Source: Fibrobacter sp. UBA1765 (GTDB lineage Bacteria; Fibrobacterota; Fibrobacteria; Fibrobacterales; Fibrobacteraceae). Taken from it: DNA of 6,455 nt. Each line of letters starts with the position of its first letter. Position 1 is the first letter of the stretch. A program made the translations under genes and the position numbers. A model generated the notes under the pieces. It did no database searches, was not told where the DNA came from, and worked only from the letters and a program-made list of their open reading frames with translations. The stretch is taken from assembly GCA_002314675.1 (NCBI GenBank), contig DCGZ01000130.1, positions 2,515 through 8,969 on the forward strand, given 5' to 3'. Positions 6,156-6,455 of the stretch are shown one piece after another.

Positions 6156-6207
6156 AGGTTTTACATTATAGCCGTTGGTTTGAAAGACCTATAAAAATGG
6201 TAGGAAA
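6135..6207 (+). repeat. Two copies of a 20-bp CCTAT-N8-TAGGAAA element
   Basis: CCTATTGGGATTGTAGGAAA (6135-6154) and CCTATAAAAATGGTAGGAAA (6188-6207) agree at 15 of 20 positions. Each holds a CCTA-N9-TAGG dyad. The copies are 53 bp apart, close to five helical turns, so proteins bound to both would face the same side of the DNA. This arrangement favours cooperative binding. Confidence 0.55.
6139..6167 (+). promoter_or_regulatory. Candidate metY promoter
   Basis: TTGGGA (6139-6144) and TACATT (6162-6167) each match the sigma-70 consensus at 4 of 6 bases with a 17-bp spacer. The start site would be near 6174, leaving a leader of about 88 nt before the metY ATG. The -35 lies in the centre of the 6122-6155 dyad and the second element lies just downstream of the start, which suits repression. 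Moderate to low certainty. Confidence 0.35.
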
Positions 6208-6249
6208 CAAACCTGAAAGTTTTAATAATAATGACAAACATTCCAGTAC

Positions 6250-6254
6250 GGAGG
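6250..6254 (+). promoter_or_regulatory. Ribosome binding site of metY
   Basis: GGAGG, 8 nt before the ATG at 6263, within TACGGAGGAATAAC. It is a strong Shine-Dalgarno sequence that supports the chosen start. Confidence 0.85.
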
Positions 6255-6262
6255 AATAACAC

Positions 6263-6455
6263 ATGTCTCAGAATCTTCACTTTGAAACTCTTCAGCTCCA
6301 CGTTGGCCAGGAAACCGCAGACCCCGCAACCGATTCTCGCGCAGTACCTATTTACGCAACAACCTCTTACGTTTTCCACAACTCCCAGCATGCCGCTGAC
6401 CGTTTCGGCCTTCGCGATGCCGGTAACATTTACGGTCGCTTGACCAACTCCACCC
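6263..6455 (+). CDS. metY: O-acetylhomoserine sulfhydrylase, N-terminal part (partial)
   Basis: The first 64 codons are present and the gene runs off the window. The product starts MSQNLHFETLQLHVGQETADPATDSRAVPIYATTSYVF. It shows the G-x-x-x-D-x-x-T/S-x-S/A-x-x-V-P-I-Y-x-T-T-S-Y pattern of the N-terminus of the Cys/Met-metabolism PLP enzymes, in the MetY subgroup. NIYGRLTNST (55-64) is the Y-x-R substrate and phosphate-binding region, where Tyr and Arg reach the PLP phosphate of a neighbouring subunit. The PLP lysine is beyond the window. The enzyme joins O-acetylhomoserine with sulphide to make homocysteine in the cytoplasm, and some members also act as O-acetylserine sulfhydrylases. Homologous cystathionine gamma-synthase and gamma-lyase are less likely, given the AVPIYATTSYVF segment and the aromatic-rich start. 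The upstream dyads suggest regulation by a sulphur- or cysteine-responsive repressor. Confidence 0.9.
   Translation, partial: MSQNLHFETLQLHVGQETADPATDSRAVPIYATTSYVFHNSQHAADRFGLRDAGNIYGRLTNST

Noticed and set aside
6105..6194. 29-codon open frame (MKKVGDFPTKPIGIVGKRFY...) that could be a metY leader peptide
   Set aside because: It has only a weak GCGGA 4 nt before the ATG and no cysteine or methionine run that would suit attenuation. Most of it is made of the inverted-repeat operator, so it is probably chance.
5971..6262. SAM riboswitch upstream of metY
   Set aside because: I looked for the SAM-I four-way junction and for the SAM-II/SAM-V conserved blocks (such as GCUAAAA before the ribosome site). 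None is visible.
6161..6391. Open frame of 76 codons on the - strand across the metY start
   Set aside because: It overlaps the metY coding start and leader, has no motif, and is explained as a shadow.

Overview
The window reads as a chromosomal segment of a Gram-negative, host- or fibre-associated bacterium. My best guess is Fibrobacter or a close relative. This is an inference from the mix of housekeeping genes with large, poorly conserved, acidic lipoproteins whose mature ends begin C-S-D/N, from mid-range GC, and from TATATTT-like -10 elements. No rRNA or other phylogenetic marker is present to prove it. I see no mobile element, CRISPR array, tRNA or phage gene.

Layout from left to right. 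(1) The 3' end of glyA (+, serine hydroxymethyltransferase), a short direct repeat and a strong hairpin terminator. (2) A complete comEC (-), the inner-membrane DNA-uptake channel, convergent with glyA. (3) Divergent from comEC, across only 62 bp, a lipoprotein (+) with a full metzincin zinc site (HExxHxxGxxH plus a Met-turn). (4) An Rrf2/IscR-type regulator (+) with three cysteines placed like the iron-sulphur ligands of IscR, ending in a bidirectional terminator. (5) Convergent with it, a 443-residue lipoprotein (-) made of three copies of a roughly 102-residue unit. Each copy has four cysteines at nearly invariant spacing, joined by acidic linkers; I do not recognise this domain. (6) A 292-bp divergent intergenic region rich in dyads. 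(7) The first 64 codons of an O-acetylhomoserine sulfhydrylase gene (metY, +).

Two things stand out. First, the threefold four-cysteine repeat protein looks like an undescribed secreted or cell-surface domain family. Second, the metY upstream region carries two copies of a 20-bp element of the form CCTAT-N8-TAGGAAA, the first inside a larger perfect 9-bp-arm inverted repeat. A weaker copy lies just upstream of the Rrf2-type gene. This suggests, but does not prove, that the Rrf2 protein controls both itself and sulphur assimilation through metY, as cysteine- or iron-sulphur-sensing Rrf2 regulators do elsewhere.

There is no clear multi-gene operon. Genes alternate in strand and are separated by terminators or divergent promoter regions, so each is probably its own transcription unit.
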